Below the pieces are notes generated by a model. The model was not told the origin of the DNA. It did not search any database and saw only the letters and a program-made list of their open reading frames with translations. Below are positions 23,137 to 36,793 of a stretch of 64,000 nucleotides of DNA, piece by piece. Source of the stretch: Lasioglossum baleicum (Eukaryota; Arthropoda; Insecta; Hymenoptera; Halictidae); contig NW_027469319.1 of the NCBI RefSeq assembly GCF_051020765.1, positions 62,001 to 126,000 on the forward strand. Reading direction: 5' to 3'. Both the position numbers and the translations under genes were made by a program. Position 1 is the stretch's first letter. Every line of letters begins with the position of its first letter.

Positions 23137-25455
23137 ATGCGTTATGCGTTATGCGTTATGCGTTATGCGTTATGCGTTATGCGTTATGCGTTATGCGTTA
23201 TGCGTTATGCGTTATGCGTTATGCGTTATGCGTTATGCGTTATGCGTTATGCGTTATGCGTTATGCGTTATGCGTTATGCGTTATGCGTTAAGCATTATG
23301 ACTTTTTCATTGAGCGTTATGCGTTATGACTTTTCCATTGAGCGTTATGCGTTATTCGTTATGGGTTATGCGTTATGCGTTATGGGTTATGCGTTATGCG
23401 TTATGCGTTATGCGTTATGCGTTATGCGTTATGCGTTATGCGTTATGCATTATGCGTTATACGTTATCCGTTATGCGTTATGCGTTATGCGTTATGCGTT
23501 ATGCGATATGCGTCATGCGTTAAGCGTTATGCGTTATCCGTTATGCGTTATGCGTTATGCGTAATGCGTTATGAGTAATGTGTCATGCGTTATGCGTTAT
23601 GCGTTATGCGTTATGCGTTATGCGTTATGCGTTATGCGTTATGCGTTATGCGTTATGCGTTATGCGTTATGCGTTATGCGTTATGCGTTATGCGTTATGC
23701 GTTATGCGTTATGCGTTATGCGTTATGCGTTATGCGTTATGCGTTACGCGTTACGCGTTATGCGTTATGCGTTATGCGTTATGCGTTATGCGTTATGCGT
23801 TATGCGTTATGTGTTATGCGTTATGCGTTAAGCGTTATACGTTATGCGTTATGCGTTATGTGTTATGCGTTATGCGTTATGTGTTATGCGTTGTGCTTTA
23901 CGGGTTATGCGATATGCGTTATGCGTTATGACTTTTTCATTGAACGTTATGCGTTATGCGATATGCGTTATGCGTTATGCGTTATGCGTTATGCGTTATG
24001 CGTTATGCGTTATGCGTTATGCGTTATGCGTTATGCGTTATGCGTTATGCGTTATGCGTTATGCGTTATGCGTTATGCGTTATGCGTTATGCGTTATGCG
24101 TTATGCGTTATGCGTTATCCGTTATGCGTTACGCGTTATGCGTTATGCGTTATGCGTTATGCGTTATGCGTTATGCGTTATGCGTTATGCGTTATGCGTT
24201 ATGCGTTACGCGTTACGCGTTATGCGTTATGCGTTATGCGTTATGCGTTATGCGTTATGCGTTATGCGTTAGGCGTTATGCGTTACGCGTTATGCGTTAC
24301 GCGTTATGCGTTATGCGTTATGCGTTATGCGTTATGCGTTATTCGTTATGCGTTATGCGTTATGCGTTATGCGTTATGCGTTATGCGATGTGCGTTATGC
24401 GTTATGCGTTATGCGTTATGCGTTATGCGTTATGCGTTATGCGTTATGCGTTATGCGTTATGCGTTATGCGTTATGCGTTATGCGTTACGCGTTACGCGT
24501 TATGCGTTATGCGTTATGCGTTATGCGTTATGCGTTATGCGTTATGTGTTATGCGTTATGCGTTAAGCGTTATACGTTATGCGTTATGCGTTATGTGTTA
24601 TGCGTTATGCGTTATGTGTTATGCGTTGTGCTTTACGGGTTATGCGATATGCGTTATGCGTTATGACTTTTTCATTGAACGTTATGCGTTATGCGATATG
24701 CGTTATGCGTTATGCGTTATGCGTTATGCGTTATGCGTTATGCGTTATGCGTTATGCGTTATGCGTTATGCGTTATGCGTTATGCGTTATGCGTTATGCG
24801 TTATGCGTTATGCGTTATGCGTTATGCGTTATCCGTTATGCGTTACGCGTTATGCGTTATGCGTTATGCGTTATGCGTTATGCGTTATGCGTTATGACTT
24901 TTTCATTGAGCGTTATGCGTTATGCGTAATGCGTTATGCATTATGCGTTATGCGTTATGCGTTATGCGTTATGCGTTATGCGTTATGCGTTATGCGTTAT
25001 GCGTTATGCGTTATGCGTTATGCGTTATGCGTTATGCGTTATGCGTTATGCGTTATGCGTTATGCGTTATGCGTTATGCGTTATGCGTTATGCGTTATGA
25101 CTTTTTCATTGAGCGTTATGCGTTATGCGTAATGCGTTATGCGTTATGCGTTATGCGTTATGCGTTATGCGTTATGCGTTAGGCGTTATGCGTTACGCGT
25201 TATGCGTTACGCGTTATGCGTTATGCGTTATGCGTTATGCGTTATGCGTTATTCGTTATGCGTTATGCGTTATGCGTTATGCGTTATGCGTTATGCGATG
25301 TGCGTTATGCGTTATGCGTTATGCGTTATGCGTTATGCGTTATGCGTTATGCGTTATGCGTTATGCGTTATGCGTTATGCGTTATGCGTTATGCGTTATG
25401 CGTTATGCGTTATGCGTTATGCGTTATGCGTTATCCGTTATGCGTTACGCGTTAG

Positions 25456-26030
25456 GCGTTATGCGTTATGCGTTATGCGTTATGCGTTATGCGTTATGCG
25501 TTATGCGTTATGCGTTATGCGTTATGCGTTATGCGTTATGCGTTATGCGTTATGCGTTATGCGTTATGCGTTATGCGTTATGCGTTATGCGTTATGCGTT
25601 ATGCGTTATGCGTTATGCGTTATGCGTTATGCGTTATGCGTTATGCGTTATGCGTTATGCGTTATGCGTTATGCGTTATGCGTTATGCGTTATGCGTTAT
25701 GCGTTATGCGTTATGCGTTATGCGTTATGCGTTATGCGTTATGCGTTATGCGTTATGCGTTATGCGTTATGCGTTATGCGTTATGCGTTATGCGTTATGC
25801 GTTATGCGTTATGCGTTATGCGTTATGCGTTATGCGTTATGCGTTATGCGTTATGCGTTATGCGTTATGCGTTATGCGTTATGCGTTATGCGTTATGCGT
25901 TATGCGTTATGCGTTATGCGTTATGCGTTATGCGTTATGCGTTATGCGTTATGCGTTATGCGTTATGCGTTATGCGTTATGCGTTATGCGTTATGCGTTA
26001 TGCGTTATGCGTTATGCGTTATGCGTTATG
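25456..26030 (+). repeat. Pure heptamer run (575 bp)
   Basis: About 82 identical units between AGGCGTT (base 25455) and block C at 26028. It has no substructure. Confidence 0.85.
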
Positions 26031-26853
26031 ACTTTTTCATTGAGCGTTATGCGTTATGCGTAATGCGTTATGCATTATGCGTTATGCGTTATGCGTTATG
26101 CGTTATGCGTTATGCGTTATGCGTTATGCGTTATGCGTTATGCGTTATGGGTTATGCGTTATGCGTTATGCGTTAAGCATTAAGCATTATGACTTTTTCA
26201 TTGAGCGTTATGCGTTATGACTTTTCCATTGAGCGTTATGCGTTATTCGTTATGGGTTATGCGTTATGCGTTATGGGTTATGCGTTATGCGTTATGCGTT
26301 ATGCGTTATGCGTTATGCGTTATGCGTTATGCGTTATGCGTTATGCGTTATGCGTTATGCGTTATGCATTATGCGTTATGCGTTATCCGTTATGCGTTAT
26401 GCGTTATGCGTTATGCGATATGCGTCATGCGTTAAGCGTTATGCGTTATGCATTATGCGTTATCCGTTATGCGTTATGCGTTATGCGTAATGCGTTATGA
26501 GTAATGTGTCATGCGTTATGCGTTATGCGTTATTCGTTAAGCGTTATGCTTTATGCGTTATGCGTTATTCGTTATGCGTTATGCGTTATGCGTTATGCGT
26601 TATGCGTTATGCGTTATGCGTTATGCGATATGCGTTATGCGTTATGCGTTATGCGTTACGCGTTATGCGTTATGCGTTATGCGTTATGCGTTATGCGTTA
26701 TGCGTTATGCGTTATGCGTTATGCGTTATTCGTTATGCGTTATGCGTTATGCGTTATGCGTTATGCGTTATGCGATGTGCGTTATGCGTTATGCGTTATG
26801 CGTTATGCGTTATGCGTTATGCGTTATGCGTTATGCGTTATGCGTTAAGCATT

Positions 26854-27035
26854 ATGACTTTTTCATTGAGCGTTATGCGTTATGACTTTTCCATTGAGCG
26901 TTATGCGTTATTCGTTATGGGTTATGCGTTATGCGTTAAGCATTATGACTTTTTCATTGAGCGTTATGCGTTATGACTTTTCCATTGAGCGTTATGCGTT
27001 ATTCGTTATGGGTTATGCGTTATGCGTTATGGGTT
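26854..27035 (+). repeat. 91-base tandem pair of block B (8 such pairs)
   Basis: Two B blocks start exactly 91 bases (13 units) apart, the repeated segment running from AAGCATT through the doubled insert, ATTCGTT and ATGGGTT. First inserts of each pair are at 26854/26945, 31327/31418, 32790/32881, 33364/33455, 34561/34652, 36010/36101, 44074/44165 and 45586/45677. Some pairs are shared by inheritance within the larger duplications. Confidence 0.9.
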
Positions 27036-30000
27036 ATGCGTTATGCGTTATGCGTTATGCGTTATGCGTTATGCGTTATGCGTTATGCATTATGCGTTAT
27101 GCGTTATCCGTTATGCGTTATGCGTTATGCGTTATGCGTTATGCGTTATGCGATATGCGTCATGCGTTAAGCGTTATGCGTTATGCATTATGCGTTATCC
27201 GTTATGCGTTATGCGTTATGCGTAATGCGTTATGAGTAATGTGTCATGCGTTATGCGTTATGCGTTATGCGTTATGCGTTATGCGTTATGCGTTATGCGT
27301 TATGCGTTATGCGTTATGCGTTATGCGTTATGCGTTATGCGTTATGCGTTATGCGTTATGCGTTACGCGTTACGCGTTATGCGTTATGCGTTATGCGTTA
27401 TGCGTTATGCGTTATGTGTTATGCGTTATGCGTTAAGCGTTATACGTTATGCGTTATGCGTTATGTGTTATGCGTTATGCGTTATGTGTTATGCGTTGTG
27501 CTTTACGGGTTATGCGATATGCGTTATGCGTTATGACTTTTTCATTGAACGTTATGCGTTATGCGATATGCGTTATGCGTTATGCGTTATGCGTTATGCG
27601 TTATGCGTTATGCGTTATGCGTTATGCGTTATGTGTTATGCGTTATGCGTTATGCGTTATGCGTTATGCGTTATGCGTTATGCGTTATGCGTTTTGCGTT
27701 ATGCGTTATGCGTTATGCGTTATGCGTTATGCGTTATGCGTTATGCGTTATGCGTTATTCGTTAAGCGTTATGCTTTATGCGTTATGCGTTATTCGTTAT
27801 GCGTTATGCGTTATGCGTTATGCGTTATGCGTTATGCGTTATGCGTTATGCGATATGCGTTATGCGTTATGCGTTATGCGTTATGCGTTATGCGTTACGC
27901 GTTATGCGTTACGCGTTATGCGTTATGCGTTATGCGTTATGCGTTATGCGTTATGCGTTATGCGTTATTCGTTATGCGTAATGCGTTATGCGTTATGCGT
28001 TATGCGTTATGCGTCATGCGATGTGCGTTATGCGTTATGCGTTATGCGTTATGCGTTATGCGTTATGCGTTATGCGTTATGCGTTATGCGTTATGCGTTA
28101 TGCGTTATGCGTTATGCGTTATGCGTTATGCGTTATGCGTTATGCGTTAAGCATTATGACTTTTTCATTGAGCGTTATGCGTTATGACTTTTCCATTGAG
28201 CGTCATGCGTTATTCGTTATGGGTTATGCGTTATGCGTTATGGGTTATGCGTTATGCGTTATGCGTTATGCGTTATGCGTTATGCGTTATGCGTTATGCG
28301 TTATGCGTTATGCGTTATGCGTTATGCGTTATGCGTTATGCGTTATGCGTTATGCGTTATGCGTTATGCGTTATGCGTTATGCGTTATGCGTTATGCGTT
28401 ATGCGTTATGCGTTATGCGTTATGCGTTATGCGTTATGCGTTATGCGTTATGCGTTATGCGTTATGCGTTATGCGTTATGCGTTATGCGTTATGCGTTAT
28501 GCGTTATGCGTTATGCGTTATGACTTTTTCATTGAGCGTTATGCGTTATGCGTAATGCGTTATGCATTATGCGTTATGCGTTATGCGTAATGCGTTATGA
28601 GTAATGTGTCATGCGTTATGCGTTATGGACTATGCTTTATGCGTTATGCGTTATGGGTTATCCGTTATGCGTCATGCGTTATCCGTTATGCGTTATGCGT
28701 TATGCGTTATCCGTTATGGGTTATCCGTTATGCGTTACGCGTTATGCGTTATGCGTTATGCGTTATGCGTTATGCGTTATGCGTTATGCGTCATGCGTCA
28801 TGCGTTATGCGTTATGCGTTATGCTTTATGCGTTATGCGTTATGCGTTATGCGTTATGCGTTATGCGTTATGCGTTATGCGTTATGCGTTATGCGTTATG
28901 CGTTATGCGTTATGCGTTATGCGTTATGGGTTATGCGTTATGCGTTATGCGTTAAGCATTAAGCATTATGACTTTTTCATTGAGCGTTATGCGTTATGAC
29001 TTTTCCATTGAGCGTTATGCGTTATTCGTTATGGGTTATGCGTTATGCGTTATGGGTTATGCGTTATGCGTTATGCGTTATGCGTTATGCGTTATGCGTT
29101 ATGCGTTATGCGTTATGCGTTATGCGTTATGCGTTATGCGTTATGCGTTATGCGTTATGCATTATGCGTTATGCGTTATCCGTTATGCGTTATGCGTTAT
29201 GCGTTATGCGATATGCGTCATGCGTTAAGCGTTATGCGTTATCCATTATGCGTTATCCGTTATGCGTTATGCGTTATGCGTAATGCGTTATGAGTAATGT
29301 GTCATGCGTTATGCGTTATGCGTTATTCGTTAAGCGTTATGCTTTATGCGTTATGCGTTATTCGTTATGCGTTATGCGTTATGCGTTATGCGTTATGCGT
29401 TATGCGTTATGCGTTATGCGATATGCGTTATGCGTTATGCGTTATGCGTTATGCGTTATGCGTTATGCGTTACGCGTTATGCGTTATGCGTTATGCGTTA
29501 TGCGTTATGCGTTATGCGTTATGCGTTATGCGTTATGCGTTATGCGTTATGCGTTATGCGTTATTCGTTATGCGTTATGCGTTATGCGTTATGCGTTATG
29601 CGTTATGCGATGTGCGTTATGCGTTATGGGTTATGCGTTATGCGTTATGCGTTATGCGTTATGCGTTATGCGTTATGCGTTATGCGTTATGCGTTATGCG
29701 TTATGCGTTATGCGTTATGCGTTAAGCATTATGACTTTTTCATTGAGCGTTATGCGTTATGACTTTTCCATTGAGCGTTATGCGTTATTCGTTATGGGTT
29801 ATGCGTTATGCGTTATGGGTTATGCGTTATGCGTTATGCGTTATGCGTTATGCGTTATGCATTATGCGTTATGCGTTATCCGTTATGCGTTATGTGTTAT
29901 GCGTTATGCGTTATGCGTTATGCGTTATGCGTTATGCGTTATGCGTTATGCGTTATGCGTTATGCGTTATGCGTTATGCGTTATGCGTTATGCGTTATGC

Positions 30001-30514
30001 GTTATGCGTTATGCGTTATGCGTTACGCGTTACGCGTTATGCGTTATGCGTTATGCGTTATGCGTTATGCGTTATGCGTTATGCGTTATGCGTTATGCGT
30101 TATGCGTTATGCGTTATGCGTTATGCGTTATGCGTTATGCGTTATGCGTTATGCGTTATGCGTTATGCGTTATGCGTTATGCGTTATGCGTTATGCGTTA
30201 TGCGTTATGCGTTATGCGTTATGCGTTATGCGTTATGCGTTATGCGTTATGCGTTATGCGTTATGCGTTATGCGTTATGCGTTATGCGTTATGCGTTATG
30301 CGTTATGCGTTATGCGTTATGCGTTATTCGTTATGCGTTATGCGTTATGCGTTATGCGTTATGCGTTATGCGTTATGCGTTATGCGTTATGCGTTATGCG
30401 TTATGCGTTATGCGTTATGCGTTATGCGTTATGCGTTATGCGTTATGCGTTATGCGTTATGCGTTATGCGTTATGCGTTATGCGTTATGCGTTATGCGTT
30501 ATGCGTTATGCGTT

Positions 30515-33300
30515 ATGACTTTTTCATTGAGCGTTATGCGTTATGCGTAATGCGTTATGCATTATGCGTTATGCGTTATGCGTTATGCGTTATGCGTTAT
30601 GCGTTATGCGTTATGCGTTATGCGTTATGCGCTATGGGTTATGCGTTATGCGTTATGCGTTAAGCATTAAGCATTATGACTTTTTCATTGAGCGTTATGC
30701 GTTATGACTTTTCCATTGAGCGTTATGCGTTATTCGTTATGGGTTATGCGTTATGCGTTATGGGTTATGCGTTATGCGTTATGCGTTATGCGTTATGCGT
30801 TATGCGTTATGCGTTATGCGTTATGCGTTATGCGTTATGCATTATGCGTTATGCGTTATCCGTTATGCGTTATGCGTTATGCGTTATGCGTTATGCGATA
30901 TGCGTCATGCGTTAAGCGTTATGCGTTATGCATTATGCGTTATCCGTTATGCGTTATGCGTTATGCGTAATGCGTTATGAGTAATGTGTCATGCGTTATG
31001 CGTTATGCGTTATTCGTTAAGCGTTATGCTTTATGCGTTATGCGTTATTCGTTATGCGTTATGCGTTATGCGTTATGCGTTATGCGTTATGCGTTATGCG
31101 TTATGCGATATGCGTTATGCGTTATGCGTTATGCGTTACGCGTTATGCGTTATGCGTTATGCGTTATGCGTTATGCGTTATGCGTTATGCGTTATGCGTT
31201 ATTCGTTATGCGTTATGCGTTATGCGTTATGCGTTATGCGTTATGCGATGTGCGTTATGCGTTATGCGTTATGCGTTATGCGTTATGCGTTATGCGTTAT
31301 GCGTTATGCGTTATGCGTTAAGCATTATGACTTTTTCATTGAGCGTTATGCGTTATGACTTTTCCATTGAGCGTTATGCGTTATTCGTTATGGGTTATGC
31401 GTTATGCGTTAAGCATTATGACTTTTTCATTGAGCGTTATGCGTTATGACTTTTCCATTGAGCGTTATGCGTTATTCGTTATGGGTTATGCGTTATGCGT
31501 TATGGGTTATGCGTTATGCGTTATGCGTTATGCGTTATGCGTTATGCATTATGCGTTATGCGTTATCCGTTATGCGTTATGCGTTATGCGTTATGCGTTA
31601 TGCGATATGCGTCATGCGTTAAGCGTTATGCGTTATGCATTATGCGTTATCCGTTATGCGTTATGCGTTATGCGTAATGCGTTATGAGTAATGTGTCATG
31701 CGTTATGCGTTATGCGTTATGCGTTATGCGTTATGCGTTATGCATTATGCGTTATGCGTTATCCGTTATGCGTTATGCGTTATGCGTTATGCGTTATGCG
31801 ATATGCGTCATGCGTTAAGCGTTATGCGTTATGCATTATGCGTTATCCGTTATGCGTTATGCGTTATGCGTTATGCGTTATGCGTTATGCGTTATGCGTT
31901 ATGCGTTACGCGTTACGCGTTATGCGTTATGCGTTATGCGTTATGCGTTATGCGTTATGCGTTATGCGTTATGCGTTATGCGTTATGTGTTATGCGTTAT
32001 GCGTTAAGCGTTATACGTTATGCGTTATGCGTTATGTGTTATGCGTTATGCGTTATGTGTTATGCGTTGTGCTTTACGGGTTATGCGATATGCGTTATGC
32101 GTTATGACTTTTTCATTGAACGTTATGCGTTATGCGATATGCGTTATGCGTTATGCGTTATGCGTTATGCGTTATGCGTTATGCGTTATGCGTTATGCGT
32201 TATGCGTTATGCGTTATGCGTTATGCGTTATGCGTTATGCGTTATGCGTTATGCGTTATGCGTTATGCGTTATGCGTTATGCGTTATGCGTTATGCGTTA
32301 TGCGTTATGCGTTATGCGTTATGCGTTATGCGTTATGCGTTATTCGTTATGCGTTATGCGTTATGCGTTATGCGTTATGCGTTATGCGATGTGCGTTATG
32401 CGTTATGCGTTATGCGTTATGCGTTATGCGTTATGCGTTATGCGTTATGCGTTATGCGTTATGCGTTATGCGTTATGCGTTATGCGTTATGCGTTATGCG
32501 TTATGCGTTATGCGTTATGCGTTAAGCATTATGACTTTTTCATTGAGCGTTATGCGTTATGACTTTTCCATTGAGCGTTATGCGTTATTCGTTATGGGTT
32601 ATGCGTTATGCGTTATGGGTTATGCGTTATGCGTTATGCGTTATGCGTTATGCGTTATGCGTTATGCGTTATGCGTTATGCGTTATGCGTTATGCGTTAT
32701 GCGTTATGCGTTATGCGTTATGCGTTATGCGTTATGCGTTATGCGTTATGCGTTATGCGTTATGCGTTATGCGTTATGCGTTAAGCATTATGACTTTTTC
32801 ATTGAGCGTTATGCGTTATGACTTTTCCATTGAGCGTTATGCGTTATTCGTTATGGGTTATGCGTTATGCGTTAAGCATTATGACTTTTTCATTGAGCGT
32901 TATGCGTTATGACTTTTCCATTGAGCGTTATGCGTTATTCGTTATGGGTTATGCGTTATGCGTTATGGGTTATGCGTTATGCGTTATGCGTTATGCGTTA
33001 TGCGTTATGCGTTATGCATTATGCGTTATGCGTTATCCGTTATGCGTTATGCGTTATGCGTTATGCGTTATGCGATATGCGTCATGCGTTAAGCGTTATG
33101 CGTTATGCATTATGCGTTATCCGTTATGCGTTATGCGTTATGCGTAATGCGTTATGAGTAATGTGTCATGCGTTATGCGTTATGCGTTATGCGTTATGCG
33201 TTATGCGTTATGCATTATGCGTTATGCGTTATCCGTTATGCGTTATGCGTTATGCGTTATGCGTTATGCGATATGCGTCATGCGTTAAGCGTTATGCGTT
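30515..33300 (+). repeat. 3.2-kb tandem segment, copy 1
   Basis: Ordered markers: block C (30515), ATGCGCT ATGGGTT (base 30632), B with doubled AAGCATT (30676), F-G2 (30977), H, paired B (31327/31418), F-G (31684), second F, A2 (31985), H, B (32531), paired B (32790/32881), F-G (33154), start of F. Every marker recurs in the next segment. The offset is 3,234 bases up to about 31.9 kb and 3,206-3,241 afterwards. Confidence 0.87.
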
Positions 33301-33748
33301 ATGCATTATGCGTTATGCATTATGCGTTATGCGTTATGCGTTATGCGTTATGCGTTAAGCATTATGACTTTTTCATTGAGCGTTATGCGTTATGACTTTT
33401 CCATTGAGCGTTATGCGTTATTCGTTATGGGTTATGCGTTATGCGTTAAGCATTATGACTTTTTCATTGAGCATTATGCGTTATGACTTTTCCATTGAGC
33501 GTTATGCGTTATTCGTTATGGGTTATGCGTTATGCGTTATTCGTTATGCGTTATGCGTTATGCGTTATGCGTTATGCGTTATGCGTTATGCGTTATGCGT
33601 TATGCGTTATGCGTTATGCGTTATGCGTTATGCGTTATGCGTTATGCGTTATGCGTTATGCGTTATGCGTTATGCGTTATGCGTTATGCGTTATGCGTTA
33701 TGCGTTATGCGTTATGCGTTATGCGTTATGCGTTATGCGTTATGCGTT
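33301..33748 (+). repeat. Linker between 3.2-kb copies
   Basis: Two B blocks in 91-base tandem (33364 and 33455), the second carrying a private GAGCATT in place of GAGCGTT, are followed by ATTCGTT and a pure run. It replaces the F-G element that stands at the matching position of copy 2 (about 36.5 kb), so this is where the two copies diverge. Confidence 0.75.
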
Positions 33749-36530
33749 ATGACTTTTTCATTGAGCGTTATGCGTTATGCGTAATGCGTTATGCATTATG
33801 CGTTATGCGTTATGCGTTATGCGTTATGCGTTATGCGTTATGCGTTATGCGTTATGCGTTATGCGCTATGGGTTATGCGTTATGCGTTATGCGTTAAGCA
33901 TTAAGCATTATGACTTTTTCATTGAGCGTTATGCGTTATGACTTTTCCATTGAGCGTTATGCGTTATTCGTTATGGGTTATGCGTTATGCGTTATGGGTT
34001 ATGCGTTATGCGTTATGCGTTATGCGTTATGCGTTATGCGTTATGCGTTATGCGTTATGCGTTATGCGTTATGCGTTATGCATTATGCGTTATGCGTTAT
34101 CCGTTATGCGTTATGCGTTATGCGTTATGCGATATGCGTCATGCGTTAAGCGTTATGCGTTATGCATTATGCGTTATCCGTTATGCGTTATGCGTTATGC
34201 GTAATGCGTTATGAGTAATGTGTCATGCATTATGCGTTATGCGTTATTCGTTAAGCGTTATGCTTTATGCGTTATGCGTTATTCGTTATGCGTTATGCGT
34301 TATGCGTTATGCGTTATGCGTTATGCGTTATGCGTTATGCGATATGCGTTATGCGTTATGCGTTATGCGTTACGCGTTATGCGTTATGCGTTATGCGTTA
34401 TGCGTTATGCGTTATGCGTTATGCGTTATGCGTTATTCGTTATGCGTTATGCGTTATGCGTTATGCGTTATGCGTTATGCGATGTGCGTTATGCGTTATG
34501 CGTTATGCGTTATGCGTTATGCGTTATGCGTTATGCGTTATGCGTTATGCGTTAAGCATTATGACTTTTTCATTGAGCGTTATGCGTTATGACTTTTCCA
34601 TTGAGCGTTATGCGTTATTCGTTATGGGTTATGCGTTATGCGTTAAGCATTATGACTTTTTCATTGAGCGTTATGCGTTATGACTTTTCCATTGAGCGTT
34701 ATGCGTTATTCGTTATGGGTTATGCGTTATGCGTTATGGGTTATGCGTTATGCGTTATGCGTTATGCGTTATGCGTTATGCATTATGCGTTATGCGTTAT
34801 CCGTTATGCGTTATGCGTTATGCGTTATGCGTTATGCGATATGCGTCATGCGTTAAGCGTTATGCGTTATGCATTATGCGTTATCCGTTATGCGTTATGC
34901 GTTATGCGTAATGCGTTATGAGTAATGTGTCATGCGTTATGCGTTATGCGTTATGCGTTATGCGTTATGCGTTATGCATTATGCGTTATGCGTTATCCGT
35001 TATGCGTTATGCGTTATGCGTTATGCGTTATGCGATATGCGTCATGCGTTAAGCGTTATGCGTTATGCATTATGCGTTATCCGTTATGCGTTATGCGTTA
35101 TGCGTTATGCGTTATGCGTTATGCGTTATGCGTTATGCGTTATGCGTTACGCGTTACGCGTTATGCGTTATGCGTTATGCGTTATGCGTTATGCGTTATG
35201 CGTTATGCGTTATGCGTTATGCGTTATGTGTTATGCGTTATGCGTTAAGCGTTATACGTTATGCGTTATGCGTTATGTGTTATGCGTTATGCGTTATGTG
35301 TTATGCGTTGTGCTTTACGGGTTATGCGATATGCGTTATGCGTTATGACTTTTTCATTGAACGTTATGCGTTATGCGATATGCGTTATGCGTTATGCGTT
35401 ATGCGTTATGCGTTATGCGTTATGCGTTATGCGTTATGCGTTATGCGTTATGCGTTATGCGTTATGCGTTATGCGTTATGCGTTATGCGTTATGCGTTAT
35501 GCGTTATGCGTTATGCGTTATGCGTTATGCGTTATGCGTTATGCGTTATGCGTTATGCGTTATGCGTTATTCGTTATGCGTTATGCGTTATGCGTTATGC
35601 GTTATGCGTTATGCGATGTGCGTTATGCGTTATGCGTTATGCGTTATGCGTTATGCGTTATGCGTTATGCGTTATGCGTTATGCGTTATGCGTTATGCGT
35701 TATGCGTTATGCGTTATGCGTTATGCGTTAAGCATTATGACTTTTTCATTGAGCGTTATGCGTTATGACTTTTCCATTGAGCGTTATGCGTTATTCGTTA
35801 TGGGTTATGCGTTATGCGTTATGGGTTATGCGTTATGCGTTATGCGTTATGCGTTATGCGTTATGCGTTATGCGTTATGCGTTATGCGTTATGCGTTATG
35901 CGTTATGCGTTATGCGTTATGCGTTATGCGTTATGCGTTATGCGTTATGCGTTATGCGTTATGCGTTATGCGTTATGCGTTATGCGTTATGCGTTATGCG
36001 TTAAGCATTATGACTTTTTCATTGAGCGTTATGCGTTATGACTTTTCCATTGAGCGTTATGCGTTATTCGTTATGGGTTATGCGTTATGCGTTAAGCATT
36101 ATGACTTTTTCATTGAGCGTTATGCGTTATGACTTTTCCATTGAGCGTTATGCGTTATTCGTTATGGGTTATGCGTTATGCGTTATGGGTTATGCGTTAT
36201 GCGTTATGCGTTATGCGTTATGCGTTATGCGTTATGCATTATGCGTTATGCGTTATCCGTTATGCGTTATGCGTTATGCGTTATGCGTTATGCGATATGC
36301 GTCATGCGTTAAGCGTTATGCGTTATGCATTATGCGTTATCCGTTATGCGTTATGCGTTATGCGTAATGCGTTATGAGTAATGTGTCATGCGTTATGCGT
36401 TATGCGTTATGCGTTATGCGTTATGCGTTATGCATTATGCGTTATGCGTTATCCGTTATGCGTTATGCGTTATGCGTTATGCGTTATGCGATATGCGTCA
36501 TGCGTTAAGCGTTATGCGTTATGCATTATG
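33749..36530 (+). repeat. 3.2-kb tandem segment, copy 2
   Basis: This repeats copy 1 at a 3,234-base offset (462 units): block C 33749, the rare ATGCGCT unit at base 33866, B 33910, G2 34211, paired B 34561/34652, G 34918, A2 35226, B 35737, paired B 36010/36101, G 36374. The shared ATGCGCT ATGGGTT combination, seen nowhere else, confirms common origin. The second half of this segment is itself part of the 9.5-kb duplication. Confidence 0.87.
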
Positions 36531-36716
36531 CGTTATCCGTTATGCGTTATGCGTTATGCGTAATGCGTTATGAGTAATGTGTCATGCGTTATGCGTTATG
36601 CGTTATGCGTTATGCGTTATGCGTTATGCGTTATGCGTTATGCGTTATGCGTTACGCGTTACGCGTTATGCGTTATGCGTTATGCGTTATGCGTTATGCG
36701 TTATGCGTTATGCGTT

Positions 36717-36793
36717 ATGTGTTATGCGTTATGCGTTAAGCGTTATACGTTATGCGTTATGCGTTATGTGTTATGCGTTATGCGTTATGTGTT
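36717..36793 (+). repeat. Block A2 lacking its core (truncated copy 1)
   Basis: The left flank of A2 is intact: three ATGTGTT units and the AAGCGTT ATACGTT pair. Where GTGCTTT/ACGGGTT and the insert should follow, two ATGCGTT and an ATGGGTT (36808) appear instead. The core has been lost or replaced while the register is kept. The same structure is present 9,576 bases downstream. Confidence 0.85.

Larger units (their letters stand above)
14408..30514 (+). repeat. Region II mosaic of B, C, F, G, H and A2 blocks
   Basis: Region I markers ATGCACC and block D stop, and the GAGCG-type insert, G and F appear. Recognisable internal copies: C-G1 at 14408 and 15675 (1,267 offset for G1); 15675-16.27 kb against 18216-18.8 kb (2,541 offset); 16.7-17.3 kb against 19.0-19.6 kb (2,289 offset); 18857 against 19137 (280 offset); A2 at 23809 and 24544 (735 offset); an AGGCGTT-ACGCGTT-ACGCGTT cassette near 24271 and 25181 (910 offset). 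All offsets are multiples of 7. Between markers the sequence is pure ATGCGTT; no gene is present. Confidence 0.85.
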
